DNA from: Legionella israelensis
Lineage (GTDB): Bacteria; Pseudomonadota; Gammaproteobacteria; Legionellales; Legionellaceae
Assembly (NCBI RefSeq): GCF_004571175.1
Contig: NZ_CP038273.1
Span: forward strand, 124,001-188,000
Reading direction: 5' to 3'
DNA length: 64,000 nt
Part shown: piece after piece, positions 48,510-57,981 of the stretch
Layout of the letters: each line of letters starts with the position of its first letter
Numbering within the stretch: the stretch's first letter is position 1
Made by a program: the position numbers and the translations under genes
The notes under the pieces: model-generated
Database searches by the model: none
Told to the model about the DNA's origin: nothing
What the model saw: the letters and a program-made list of their open reading frames with translations, nothing else

Positions 48510-48828
48510 AAGTTATCCCGTTCGCCATTCTCAATTCGATTATTTTAATTGTAAGACTATAAAATTAAAACAAAATTAAGGTGTTCGGTATAGATAACTG
48601 CTTTGAAGCACCCTTTCTTTAAGTATGGTGTTAAAAATGAAAGGATGTCTATTTTTAATGATACTCATATTACTCAGAACAGCATTTTTTAGCAGATTTG
48701 GAATTTCAAAGAGCAGTTAATGGAGTAAAAAGCATTTGAAATTGCAAAACGATGAAACTGAGTAACATGAGCTATTAACAAATATTCGTATCAATAGACT
48801 TTTATCACTGGCGAATATTCCCTCCGTG
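48510..48828. other. Intergenic region with dispersed repeat copy D
   Basis: It lies between the lpdA 3' end and the rimI start (both minus). Repeat D occupies 48719-48776. No gene is visible; a hairpin of modest strength near 48590-48620 (GGTGTTCGG... not paired well) is not supported. Confidence 0.5.
48719..48776 (+). repeat. Dispersed intergenic repeat, copy D
   Basis: GGAGTAAAAAGCATTTGAAA, TTGCAAAA, then GAAACTGAGTAACATGAGCT. It resembles copy C with about 12 bases less in the middle. Confidence 0.65.
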
Positions 48829-50253
48829 TCACTGCTTTTTCTTTTTAGGTAAATATAAATCCGTCACCGTTCCTTCAAAGACTTCAGCAGATAAACCAAT
48901 GGTTTCAGATAACGTCGGATGAGGATGAATGGTTAAAGCAATGTCTTCAACATCACAACCCATTTCAATAGCCAAGGCTGTTTCAGAGATCAAATCACCT
49001 GCATTTACACCTACAATTCCAGCACCCAGAATACGATTTGTATCAGGATCAAACAATAATTTGGTTAATCCTTCTGCCCTTGCCACGCTTAGAGCTCGAC
49101 CACTGGCCGCCCAAGGGAAACTGCCTTTTTCATATTTAATTCCTTTTTCTTTTGCTTCTTTTTCCGTTAACCCAGCCCAGGCCAGTTCTGGATCAGTATA
49201 GGCAACGCTCGCAATACATTGTGGTTCAAAATAATGTTTCTTCCCTGCAATGACTTCTGCCGCGACCCGACCTTCGGGAATGGCTTTATGAGCCAACATA
49301 GGCTGGCCAACCACATCGCCAATAGCGAAAATATGCTCTATATTAGTGCGCATTTGTTTATCAACCTTGATAAATCCGTGATCATCCACTTCAACGCCTG
49401 CCTTATCCGCTGCAATTTCACCACCATTAGGTTTTCTGCCCACAGAAACCAAAACTTGTTGATAGCAAACAGGCTTCTCTGTTTTATGCTCACCTTCCAT
49501 GCTCACATAAATACCATCTTTCTTCGCTTCCATAGCTGTGACTTTAGTTTTAAGCAAAAATTTAACGCCCTTTTTCTCCATGTGTTTTTGCAAAATTTTA
49601 ACCAGATCACCATCAGCGCCGGGAATTAACTGATCCATAAATTCAACCACAGTAACTTTAACACCCAGCGCACTGTATACGGTAGCCATTTCCATACCAA
49701 TAATACCACCACCGAGCACTAAAAGATCGCCTTTAATATCATTAAGATCTAAAGCACCGGTTGAACTATAAATACGCTTGTCTTCGGGAATAAAAGGTAA
49801 TTTAACCGATTCGCTTCCTACCGCTATAATGGCGTTCTCAAATTCAATTTCAACCGTCCCTTCTTTGCTTTCGACCTCCAATTGATGACTGCCACTAAAT
49901 TTACCAACGCCTGTAACAATCTCTACCTTTCGTTGTTTGGCCAATGACTTTAAACCGCCGGTAAGTTTTCCTACCACGGAGTTTTTCCACTCAAGCAGCT
50001 TTTTTGTCTCTATTTTGGGCTTTCCGAAAGATATACCCTGTTCAGTCATCTCCCGGCTTTCATCCAAAACCTTAGCTACATGCAATAATGCCTTGGAAGG
50101 TATGCATCCCACATTGAGACAAACGCCTCCAATGGATTCATAACGTTCAACCAAAACAACTTTTTTTCCGAGATCTGCCGCACGAAATGCCGCAGTATAT
50201 CCTCCTGGTCCGCTACCAAGAACGACCACATCAGTTTTAATCTTTTTACTCAT
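48829..50253 (-). CDS. lpdA: Dihydrolipoamide dehydrogenase (E3)
   Basis: FAD enzyme of the pyruvate (and shared 2-oxoacid) dehydrogenase complex, 474 residues. VVLGSGPGGYTAAFRAAD binds FAD, the redox disulfide is in GGVCLNVGCIPSKALLH (residues ~43-59), the NAD fold carries LVLGGGIIGMEMATVYSALG, and HPHPTLSE near the C-terminus holds the catalytic His-Glu. It is the last gene of aceE-aceF-lpdA. Confidence 0.96.
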   Translation of the reverse strand: MSKKIKTDVVVLGSGPGGYTAAFRAADLGKKVVLVERYESIGGVCLNVGCIPSKALLHVAKVLDESREMTEQGISFGKPKIETKKLLEWKNSVVGKLTGGLKSLAKQRKVEIVTGVGKFSGSHQLEVESKEGTVEIEFENAIIAVGSESVKLPFIPEDKRIYSSTGALDLNDIKGDLLVLGGGIIGMEMATVYSALGVKVTVVEFMDQLIPGADGDLVKILQKHMEKKGVKFLLKTKVTAMEAKKDGIYVSMEGEHKTEKPVCYQQVLVSVGRKPNGGEIAADKAGVEVDDHGFIKVDKQMRTNIEHIFAIGDVVGQPMLAHKAIPEGRVAAEVIAGKKHYFEPQCIASVAYTDPELAWAGLTEKEAKEKGIKYEKGSFPWAASGRALSVARAEGLTKLLFDPDTNRILGAGIVGVNAGDLISETALAIEMGCDVEDIALTIHPHPTLSETIGLSAEVFEGTVTDLYLPKKKKQ

Positions 50254-50372
50254 TACAAAGCCTCATTATTAAACATTCTTTAGGTTTTGTTGAACTTTCC
50301 CCATAACAAATTCAACGGAGCCTGGTATTTAAACATAATTTAGAGCTGTCGCTATTAAATTAAGGCAACAGC

Positions 50373-51989
50373 TTACAATAACACACGCCTGATATCACCC
50401 AATGTTTCAGCAATATAGCGCGTAAAACGTGCGGCTTCTGCGCCATCAATCACTCGATGATCGTAGGAAAGAGATAAAGGAAGCATCAGCCTCGGTGCAA
50501 ATTTATCACCATCATAAACCGGTTTCACTGATGAACGAGACAAGCCAAGAATAGCAACTTCCGGGCCATTCACAATGGGGGTAAAAGCCGTACCACCAAT
50601 GCCGCCAAGACTTGAAATAGTAAAACAACCACCGCTCATTTCTACCGGCATTAAACCTTTATCACGTGCTTTTGAGCTTAAACGAGCCATTTCCTTGGCA
50701 ATATCAGCAACCGAAAGCTGCCCCACATCTCGAATGACAGGAACAACGAGGCCATTTTCTGTTTCAACAGCAATACCAATATTAAAATATTTTTTGTAAA
50801 TTAAATTTTCTCCACTCTCATCCAGAGATGTGTTGAACTGTGGGAATTCCTTTAATGCCTTGCTCACCACTTTGCAGACAAAAGCCAAAACAGTTAACTT
50901 ATAACCCGCTTTTTTTGCTTTTTCCTGCTCCGTCTTGCGAAATGACTCCAACTCAGTTATATCGGCTTCATCAAATTGAGTTACATGTGGAATATTAATC
51001 CATGAGCGGTGAACATTGATGCCAGTCAGCCTTTTAATTTTATTTAAAGGTTTTATATCTATTTCCCCATATTTACTGAAATCGATCTGGGGAGCAGGAG
51101 GCAAAGAAACTCCTGTGGCTGTTGTTTTTTCGCTCAGTTTCTGTTTTACATAATTTTGTATATCTTCTTTGGTAATTCTGGATTTTCGACCCGTTCCTTT
51201 TACCTTGCCAAGATCTACACCAAATTCCCTGGCTATTTTACGAACCGCAGGCCCGGCAGGAAGCATTACTGCCTCTTCCTTTTCCTGAACCGGTGCTTTG
51301 ACTGCTTCAGATTTTGTTTCTGTCGTTGGTAGCTTCTCTTCTTTTTCCTTTTTTTTATTCTCTGTCTCTTCAGAAGCTTCTATTTCCACTTTTTTATCTG
51401 TTTTAACCTGCAAAGTTAATATCAAATCTCCTTGAGAAACTTTGTCACCTACATTCATACTGATCTTATCAACAACTCCTGCACAAGGAGCTGGTATATC
51501 CATGGTGGCCTTATCCCCTTCCAAAGTAATCAGTGCTTGGTCCTTTGAAATTTTATCTCCACTTTGAACCATAATCTCGATCACATCTACATCAGTTGCC
51601 CCGCCAATATCAGGAATTCTCACTTCTTTAATTTCTGTTTTTTCATGAGTTTCTTCTTGCTGTTCAGACGGGGTTGATTTTTTACCAGACTCGATATCTT
51701 TTTCTGTTTTCTTTTCTGTAGATTTATCCTCTTTACTGGATTTAGCCTCTTGTCCTTCCAATGTTAAAATCAGATCGCCTTCCGAAACTTTATCACCCGC
51801 TTTTACTTGAATTTCCTTCACCTTACCTGCTTTGGGAGATGGAATGTCCATACTGGCCTTCTCTGACTCCAAAGTAATTAAAGGAGTATCTGTATCTATT
51901 TCATCCCCTTCATTTACTAAAATTTCTATCACATCCACATTGGTAGCACCACCGATATCAGGAACCTTTATTTTATTTTCTTCTGCCAT
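50373..51989 (-). CDS. aceF: Dihydrolipoamide acetyltransferase (E2)
   Basis: The 538-residue core of pyruvate dehydrogenase. Two lipoyl domains are present, with lipoylated Lys in ESEKASMDIPSP (near residue 45) and GDKATMDIPAP (near 160); E. coli has three. Long charged linkers rich in Lys/Glu follow (KKKEKEEKLPTTETKSEAV). A peripheral E1/E3-binding domain has PAVRKIAREFGVDLGKVKGTG. The catalytic domain ends with YDHRVIDGAEAARF, His-Asp intact. No alanine-proline linker repeats are seen. Confidence 0.96.
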   Translation of the reverse strand: MAEENKIKVPDIGGATNVDVIEILVNEGDEIDTDTPLITLESEKASMDIPSPKAGKVKEIQVKAGDKVSEGDLILTLEGQEAKSSKEDKSTEKKTEKDIESGKKSTPSEQQEETHEKTEIKEVRIPDIGGATDVDVIEIMVQSGDKISKDQALITLEGDKATMDIPAPCAGVVDKISMNVGDKVSQGDLILTLQVKTDKKVEIEASEETENKKKEKEEKLPTTETKSEAVKAPVQEKEEAVMLPAGPAVRKIAREFGVDLGKVKGTGRKSRITKEDIQNYVKQKLSEKTTATGVSLPPAPQIDFSKYGEIDIKPLNKIKRLTGINVHRSWINIPHVTQFDEADITELESFRKTEQEKAKKAGYKLTVLAFVCKVVSKALKEFPQFNTSLDESGENLIYKKYFNIGIAVETENGLVVPVIRDVGQLSVADIAKEMARLSSKARDKGLMPVEMSGGCFTISSLGGIGGTAFTPIVNGPEVAILGLSRSSVKPVYDGDKFAPRLMLPLSLSYDHRVIDGAEAARFTRYIAETLGDIRRVLL

Positions 51990-52212
51990 TTTTTCCTCAA
52001 CAAATGTTTTATGCAGGCTATATATGTTTTATATGTTTTGCCAGCTCAGACTATTTTTAAGATCCGTTGGTATTTTTTCTACCAGCCTGGTCGTAAATCT
52101 CCAATGTTCTGTCTTCACTACATATGCATTGAAGATCATTGAAGATTTTCAACTCAAGCTGGCGAAAACATCAAAAAACCTTTAGTTTCTTTAATAAAAT
52201 TTGGGAAATACA

Positions 52213-54876
52213 TTACTGTGTCACTGGTTCAGGTTTATCAGGATGAATGTCATAACGTTTCATGACCTCAGAAACAAGAGATTTCGAGACATTCCCCTGT
52301 TCAGCTAACGCACTTACAGCCGCTAACACAACGTATTTTGCATCCACTTCGAAAAAATGTCTTAATTGTTCACGTGTATCGCTACGCCCATATCCATCTG
52401 TACCTAAAGTTATATAAGGTGCTGATATAAACGGACGAATTTGTTCGGCATACAGTCTCATATAATCTGTACTGGCGATAATAGGACCTTTGCGATCTTT
52501 TAACTGACTGCTTACATAAGCTTCTCTTGGCTTTGAATCAGGGTTCATGCGATTATACCGTTCCACCGACAAACCATCACGCCGTAATTCGGTAAAACTG
52601 GTAATGCTCCAGATATCTGCGGTGATGGAAAAGTCCTCTTTTAACATTCTTGCAGCCTCAATAACTTCTCGTAAAATCGTACCGCTGCCGAGCAATTGAA
52701 CATGGTTTTTTGACTTTTTCGCAGCTTCCTTAAGCAAATACATGCCTTTAATTATTCCTTCTTCAACGTTTTTAGGCATATCAGGATGGCTATAGTTTTC
52801 ATTCATAACCGTAATGTAATAAAAAATATTTTCCTGTTTTTCGTACATACGTTTCAAGCCATTTTGAATGATCACCGCGAGTTCATAGGCATAAGTTGGA
52901 TCATAACTCACGCAATTAGGAATCGTAGAAGACAGTATATGACTGTGTCCATCTTGATGTTGCAATCCTTCACCTGCAAGAGTTGTACGACCAGCCGTTC
53001 CGCCCAGCAAAAATCCGCGAGCTTGCATGTCACCAGCCGCCCAGGCTAAATCACCAACCCTCTGGAAACCAAACATTGAATAATAAATATAAAATGGAAT
53101 CATCGTGAGTTTGTTAGAACTGTAAGAGGTGGCAGCAGCTATCCACGAGCAAAAAGCTCCGGCTTCATTGATGCCTTCCTCCAGAATCTGGCCGTCACGA
53201 GCCTCACGATAGTACATGACTTGTTCATGATCAACCGGCGTATAAAGCTGATCGACTGGGGAATAAATACCGATCTGTCTGAATAGACCTTCCATTCCGA
53301 ATGTTCGACATTCATCAGGTATAATAGGGACAATTCTTGAACCCAATTCCTTATCTTTTAATAAGGTTGACAATATACGAACAAAAGCCATAGTGGTTGA
53401 TATTTCCCGATCACCTGTCCCTTTTGTTACATTGGAAAATGCCGACAGTTCCGGTATTTTTAAAGGTTCACCTTCCGTTGTTCTGGAAGGTAAATATCCT
53501 CCCAAAGCTTCACGTTGTTTTGTCAAAAATTGAATTTCCGGACTCTCATCATCCGGCCGATAAAAGGGAACTTTATCAATATCATCATCACTTATAGGTA
53601 TACTGAAACGATCTCGGAAAGCACGAAGCTGTTCAATAGTCATTTTCTTTTGTTGGTGGGTAATGTTTTGGCCTTCACCTGCAGCTCCCATACCATAACC
53701 TTTAATGGTTTTGGCAAGAATAACCGTGGGACTGCCTGTATGTTCTGTGGCAGCTGTATAGGCGGCATATACTTTTTGTGGATCATGCCCACCACGGTTC
53801 AAACGCCAGATTTCATCATCGGAGTAATTTTCAACCATTTTTTTTAATTCAAGATATTGACCAAAGAAGTGTTCTCTTACATACGCACCATCATTGGCTT
53901 TATAAGCTTGATAGTCCCCATCTACACATTCTTCCATCCGCTTTTGTAACAGACCCTGGTCATCGCGGGCAAACAATGGATCCCAACGCCCTCCCCAGAC
54001 CACTTTGATAACATTCCAGCCAGCGCCGCGGAATAGTCCTTCCAATTCCTGGATGATTTTGCCATTACCTCTCACTGGTCCGTCAAGCCGTTGTAAATTA
54101 CAATTCACCACAAAAATAAGATTGTCTAACTTTTCCCTTGCTGCTATCGATAAAGCACCTACAGATTCAGGCTCATCCATTTCTCCATCACCGAGAAATG
54201 CCCATACTTTCCGCCCTTCAGATTTAATCAGGCTGCGATTTTCAAGATATTTTAAAAAACGAGCCTGATAAATGGCTTGTAAAGGACCCAAACCCATGGA
54301 AACGGTAGGAAATTGCCAGAAATGACTCATGAGCCAAGGATGAGGATAAGAAGAAAGTCCCTCTCCCTCTACTTCCTGCCTGAAATGAGCAAGCTGTTTC
54401 TCTGTCAACCGGCCTTCTAAAAAAGCACGGGCATAAATACCAGGTGAAGAATGTCCTTGTATATACAACAAATCACCGCCGTTTTTACCTTTGGGGCCTT
54501 TAAAAAAATAATTAAAACCAATTTCATATAATGTGGCTGCGGAAGCATAAGAGGCAATATGACCGCCCAGCTCGGGAGCATATTTACCAGCTCTTAAAAC
54601 CATTGCTACGGCGTTCCAACGTATTAAAGCACTGATGCGTTTACCTAATCCATCATCTGGAGGCATTGATTTTTCTGCATGCACAGGAATGGTGTTTCGA
54701 TAAGGGGTATGAATAGATTCCGTTAAACTCAAGCCTTCAGTTTTCGCCTTTTTGACCAGTTGCTTTAATATAAAAGCAGCGCGTTCTTTTCCATCCACAG
54801 CGAAAACAGACTGTAATGCATCAAGCCACTCACGTGTTTCCACTGGATCAATATCATTTTTCATATTATCAGACAT
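52213..54876 (-). CDS. aceE: Pyruvate dehydrogenase E1 (homodimeric)
   Basis: The 887-residue TPP enzyme decarboxylates pyruvate. The start MSDNMKNDIDPVETREWL at 54876 follows CGAGG. TPP-binding GDGEMDEPES...NCNLQRLDGPVRGN occupies residues ~225-265 in the N-terminal domain, and ASTDYMRLYAEQIRPF near residue 800 is in the C-terminal domain. It heads aceE-aceF-lpdA; there is a 220-base gap to aceF. No pdhR regulator is adjacent. Confidence 0.97.
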   Translation of the reverse strand: MSDNMKNDIDPVETREWLDALQSVFAVDGKERAAFILKQLVKKAKTEGLSLTESIHTPYRNTIPVHAEKSMPPDDGLGKRISALIRWNAVAMVLRAGKYAPELGGHIASYASAATLYEIGFNYFFKGPKGKNGGDLLYIQGHSSPGIYARAFLEGRLTEKQLAHFRQEVEGEGLSSYPHPWLMSHFWQFPTVSMGLGPLQAIYQARFLKYLENRSLIKSEGRKVWAFLGDGEMDEPESVGALSIAAREKLDNLIFVVNCNLQRLDGPVRGNGKIIQELEGLFRGAGWNVIKVVWGGRWDPLFARDDQGLLQKRMEECVDGDYQAYKANDGAYVREHFFGQYLELKKMVENYSDDEIWRLNRGGHDPQKVYAAYTAATEHTGSPTVILAKTIKGYGMGAAGEGQNITHQQKKMTIEQLRAFRDRFSIPISDDDIDKVPFYRPDDESPEIQFLTKQREALGGYLPSRTTEGEPLKIPELSAFSNVTKGTGDREISTTMAFVRILSTLLKDKELGSRIVPIIPDECRTFGMEGLFRQIGIYSPVDQLYTPVDHEQVMYYREARDGQILEEGINEAGAFCSWIAAATSYSSNKLTMIPFYIYYSMFGFQRVGDLAWAAGDMQARGFLLGGTAGRTTLAGEGLQHQDGHSHILSSTIPNCVSYDPTYAYELAVIIQNGLKRMYEKQENIFYYITVMNENYSHPDMPKNVEEGIIKGMYLLKEAAKKSKNHVQLLGSGTILREVIEAARMLKEDFSITADIWSITSFTELRRDGLSVERYNRMNPDSKPREAYVSSQLKDRKGPIIASTDYMRLYAEQIRPFISAPYITLGTDGYGRSDTREQLRHFFEVDAKYVVLAAVSALAEQGNVSKSLVSEVMKRYDIHPDKPEPVTQ

Positions 54877-54906
54877 GAACAAATACCTCGTAAGCAATCG
54901 TATTTA

Positions 54907-55323
54907 TTAACAGCATTTTGATGCTGGTTTAAGTCTTTTCTGTATTATACCATTGCATGATTGAATACAGGTGTCGAAATCAGCGCAACAATTACAGGTG
55001 ACTTTGCGGCATTGTAGTGGATCACGATAAGAATTCAACTCTCGGGCAACAACTTCTCCCTTTACGCATTGCTCGTGCACATATCTAGAATATTTTTTTC
55101 GCGTGGAAAAAATGGATCTGGACTGACAATTACCGCAGCTATCCTTGCATAATTTAAAACAATCATTTTTTTTCATTTGACATGTTATTTTGCATGTAGC
55201 CGCGGGAGAAATTGATTTGGTCTTCAGGAAAAGAGCAGAATTTTTCGAATAATGGTTTGAATACATACAACCACTAAGAAATATAACCAAAAAACAACAC
55301 AATAAATGATACGTGTTTTTCAT
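54907..55323 (-). CDS. Cysteine-rich lipoprotein of unknown function
   Basis: The 138-residue protein has a lipoprotein signal (LLCCFLVIFLSGC, lipidated Cys19). The mature part carries about 15 further cysteines, many in pairs: ATCKITC, DCFKLCKDSCGNC, QCRKVTCNCC, DTCIQSC and a final KCC. The pattern suggests a disulfide-cross-linked or metal-binding domain rather than chance. It lies between aceE and ampE on the same strand with 30 bases to aceE. No family is recognised. Confidence 0.75.
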   Translation of the reverse strand: MKNTYHLLCCFLVIFLSGCMYSNHYSKNSALFLKTKSISPAATCKITCQMKKNDCFKLCKDSCGNCQSRSIFSTRKKYSRYVHEQCVKGEVVARELNSYRDPLQCRKVTCNCCADFDTCIQSCNGIIQKRLKPASKCC

Positions 55324-55371
55324 AGTCTAACTCATTATTATTTTTAATTCGTTAACATTATATTAAGGTCT

Positions 55372-55400
55372 GTTGACATTTCTACTATCTTGGCCGAAAA
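55372..55400. repeat. Short intergenic repeat shared with 43670-43698
   Basis: GTTGACATTTCTACTATCTT then GGCCGAAAA; the other copy differs by a few bases. No function inferred. Confidence 0.55.
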
Positions 55401-55524
55401 ACTTTAATTTCTATGTTTTAATGTTCACAGATGTTTTTCAACACACACTTTTCCGAATAATCCAGCAAAACATAGGGTAGGCAACTAAAAGCAAATCAAT
55501 GATCTGGTACTCTGCATCTGTTTC

Positions 55525-55570
55525 TTTTTTGCTATAAATTGAGTAAATTTAAAGCGCAAATGCTCATGCT
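55525..55570 (+). repeat. Dispersed intergenic repeat, second motif, copy F
   Basis: TTTGCTATAAATTGAGTAAA then GCGCAAATGCTCATG. It aligns with copies E and G with a few substitutions. Confidence 0.5.
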
Positions 55571-55662
55571 TATTGAAAACTGTCGCTTTCTTCTCTCAAT
55601 TTTTATCTACAAAATACTGTGATGCAAAATGTCAAAATTAAAATCATACCTGAGATCAACTT

Positions 55663-56424
55663 TCATAACCACGCGGCAAGTGTAAAAAGAGCCAAAAAGA
55701 CTAAAAAGACAATCACAGAGTGCTCTACAAGATTTTCTGCTGCGGATATTGAAGCTGTTTTATCTCCTTCTATACTGGCTGCCGCAATACCACATTCACT
55801 TAACATGGCATTATTTTTCGCCGGTCCACCAGTAAAATATTTTGCAAAATAATGTGCGCCCCGCTGAAAGTTCCCTACCAACATATAAAATAAGGCAGTC
55901 ATTCTTGCTGGTAACCAGTCAAGCCAAGCAATAATTAATTTAGCCTTAGCGGCAACAGGTTCATAATCCTGTGAAAGTGAGATGGTTCGGTAGATAATAA
56001 TGCCAAGCGGGCCAGTCAAAATATACCAAAATAAAACAGCAAATAATTGTCCATTAACTTCTACCAGATATCTGCCAGAAACAGTATTTTGATCAGCGCC
56101 TCGGGCATTTACTTTTTTCTCATTAATAGGATAAAAGGGATTTTGTGGTCCAAGGCAATAATAAAGAATAATGATGTTTAAGATCAACCCAAAAAATCCA
56201 TAAAAGACATCCTCAAGAAAAAACAGTACCAGAGCGGAAATAATGACAATTGGAAGTATAAGACCTATCAAAAGCCATCCGGGGGCAGATAGTGCGCCTA
56301 AGGGCTGCAAATTCCTGGCAATAAACGAGTAATATTCCTTAAACCAGCTGAAGCGATTAAACGAAGCCGTATGAATTAAAAAACGTTCACTAAATAAACA
56401 TAAAACAATGACAAGCAGTTTCAT
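55663..56424 (-). CDS. ampE: AmpE-like inner-membrane protein
   Basis: The 253-residue protein has four or five hydrophobic segments (IVIISALVLFFLEDVFYGF, LILNIIILYYCLG, LFAVLFWYILTGPLGIIIY, VFLVFLALFTLAAWL). The conserved N-terminal SERFLIHT and FKEYY segments and the central LAGRYLVEVNGQLFAVLFWY-like part match AmpE. AmpE acts as a membrane sensor in the ampDE beta-lactamase regulatory pathway in enterobacteria, and is near aceE in E. coli, as here. No ampD is adjacent. Overlaps nothing; 3 bases separate it from the antiporter. Confidence 0.82.
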   Translation of the reverse strand: MKLLVIVLCLFSERFLIHTASFNRFSWFKEYYSFIARNLQPLGALSAPGWLLIGLILPIVIISALVLFFLEDVFYGFFGLILNIIILYYCLGPQNPFYPINEKKVNARGADQNTVSGRYLVEVNGQLFAVLFWYILTGPLGIIIYRTISLSQDYEPVAAKAKLIIAWLDWLPARMTALFYMLVGNFQRGAHYFAKYFTGGPAKNNAMLSECGIAAASIEGDKTASISAAENLVEHSVIVFLVFLALFTLAAWL

Positions 56425-56427
56425 GAT

Positions 56428-57600
56428 CTAATCCTTCCGCATTTTATCCGATAAGGCAATAGGTGTTGGATACTTTAAGACAACAAAATAAGATGAAACG
56501 ATAAAAGTCAGGATAGTTGTAGCCTGTATCAGATTCGATGCCACTTCGGATATAAGTTTGGTTGCCAGGGCAATGCTTGCTACCAATAAGGAAAATTCAC
56601 TGGCCTGTCCCAGACGTATACCAACTTCTTTGGAAACCGGCTTCTTCTCACCGGCTTTATAAAGCAGCAACCAAAAAACCAAAGGTTTCAAAATCAGCAT
56701 AAGTGTAGCTAAGATGCCAGCTGGAATGAGAACCTGGGCTGCATAACTGAAGTTGAAGGTTGCTCCTACAGAAAAGAAAAACATCACCAGAAAAAAATCT
56801 CTTAAGGGCTTCAAACTTTCGGCAATGAACAATGAAATCGGACTGGATGCCAGAGCAACTCCTGCAACAAAAGCACCAATATCTTCTGAAAGTCCAAGTT
56901 TTTTAGCAGCAACAGATAAACTCAGGCACCAGGCTATAGATAAAAGAAAAACATATTCCTGGGTACGGTCAAAGCGAGCAAGTAATTTTACAAGAACATA
57001 ACGCTCCACCAAAAAAGCAGAAAGCGTTAATAGAGGAAGTGCTATGCTGACTAAAAGAAGATCCTCAAGACTAAACTGCCCTCCCTGTTCAGCGCCGTTA
57101 ATGATAATCAGAATAATAATAGCGATAACGTCTTGCATCAATAAGACACTGATCATCACCTCACCTGTATGCTGATGATGAAGTATAGTGGTCGGTAAAA
57201 GCTTTAAACCGATGATCGTACTTGAAAACATCATGGATGCGCCAAGCACGAGCGATTCTGTCACGGTTAACCCAAACCAGCGTCCAATAAAATAAGCAAT
57301 AGCCGCAAACAACAATGAACTGATCAATGCCACCCAGGTTACTTTTTTAAGCATGTGGATTAGATTTTGCGGTTGTAAATGCAATCCCAGCAAAAACAAT
57401 AGAAACACAATACCTATATCACCGACTTGTTGTATTATACCAACATCGGTAACAAGCCGAAGCCCCCAGGGCCCTAAGACCGCGCCAAGAATAATATAAG
57501 CGACGAGCAGAGATTGCCTGGTATATAACACAATAGTAGATAACAACGCTGCGCCTGCAAACACTAAAAAAATTGTATTAAAAACCAAACCATCATGCAT
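56428..57600 (-). CDS. CPA2-family cation/proton antiporter (KefB/YbaL-like, short form)
   Basis: Inner-membrane transporter, 390 residues from ATG 57600. About 12 hydrophobic segments include LVAYIILGAVLGPWGL and GIVFLLFLLGLHLQPQNL (the LFLLGL.. motif), SSTIIGLKLLP and LLMQDVIAIIILI, as in the Na+/H+ exchanger domain of KefB/C. It lacks the C-terminal RCK/TrkA-N domain of KefB and so may not be gated by glutathione adducts. The nearby ampE and antiporter share one operon. Confidence 0.85.
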   Translation of the reverse strand: MHDGLVFNTIFLVFAGAALLSTIVLYTRQSLLVAYIILGAVLGPWGLRLVTDVGIIQQVGDIGIVFLLFLLGLHLQPQNLIHMLKKVTWVALISSLLFAAIAYFIGRWFGLTVTESLVLGASMMFSSTIIGLKLLPTTILHHQHTGEVMISVLLMQDVIAIIILIIINGAEQGGQFSLEDLLLVSIALPLLTLSAFLVERYVLVKLLARFDRTQEYVFLLSIAWCLSLSVAAKKLGLSEDIGAFVAGVALASSPISLFIAESLKPLRDFFLVMFFFSVGATFNFSYAAQVLIPAGILATLMLILKPLVFWLLLYKAGEKKPVSKEVGIRLGQASEFSLLVASIALATKLISEVASNLIQATTILTFIVSSYFVVLKYPTPIALSDKMRKD

Positions 57601-57981
57601 ATGTTTAATATCCAAAAAACAAAATTGTGCTGCTCAATAGCGGATATGGAGCCAATGATTGAACAATCACGAAATCAAATCCCCTAAACAAAAACAAATG
57701 ATAGCATAATATATACCCCAAGAAACATCAAAAATACGAGTTTTATGCTATTCATTTTCTCATCTACAAAAAATGGAGTCGTCTAAGTCTTACATGTTGA
57801 AGCTAATAGAAAAGCAGTAGGGAATTCAGGGTAAAATAAATATGTCTGCATTCCGCACTTTATGAGCTGGATCCACGCAGCGCTTGATACAGAATCGTAT
57901 GGATGCTACGGAAAACATAATAAGTAGCCAAAAAAGGTCTCTTGTGATCAAAAATTAGATGAGTTTGTCCTGGAGAGAATT
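57601..57981. other. Region between rlmN and the antiporter operon
   Basis: Contains the putative antiporter promoter at 57703-57731. No ORF, repeat or stem-loop of note was found in the rest. It lies between two minus-strand transcription units, so the rlmN terminator should be here but I cannot identify a hairpin with a T run. Confidence 0.5.
57703..57731 (-). promoter_or_regulatory. Putative promoter for the antiporter-ampE operon
   Basis: Minus strand TTGATG (57731-57726), spacer 17, TATGCT (57708-57703), about 100 bases upstream of the antiporter start. Confidence 0.4.

Larger units (their letters stand above)
55324..55662. other. Intergenic region between ampE and the lipoprotein, with repeats
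   Basis: Holds the short repeat 55372-55400 and the second-motif repeat copy F (55525-55570). No open frame with a ribosome-binding site was found; the plus-strand frame at 55619-55852 lies largely inside ampE and is a shadow. Confidence 0.6.
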
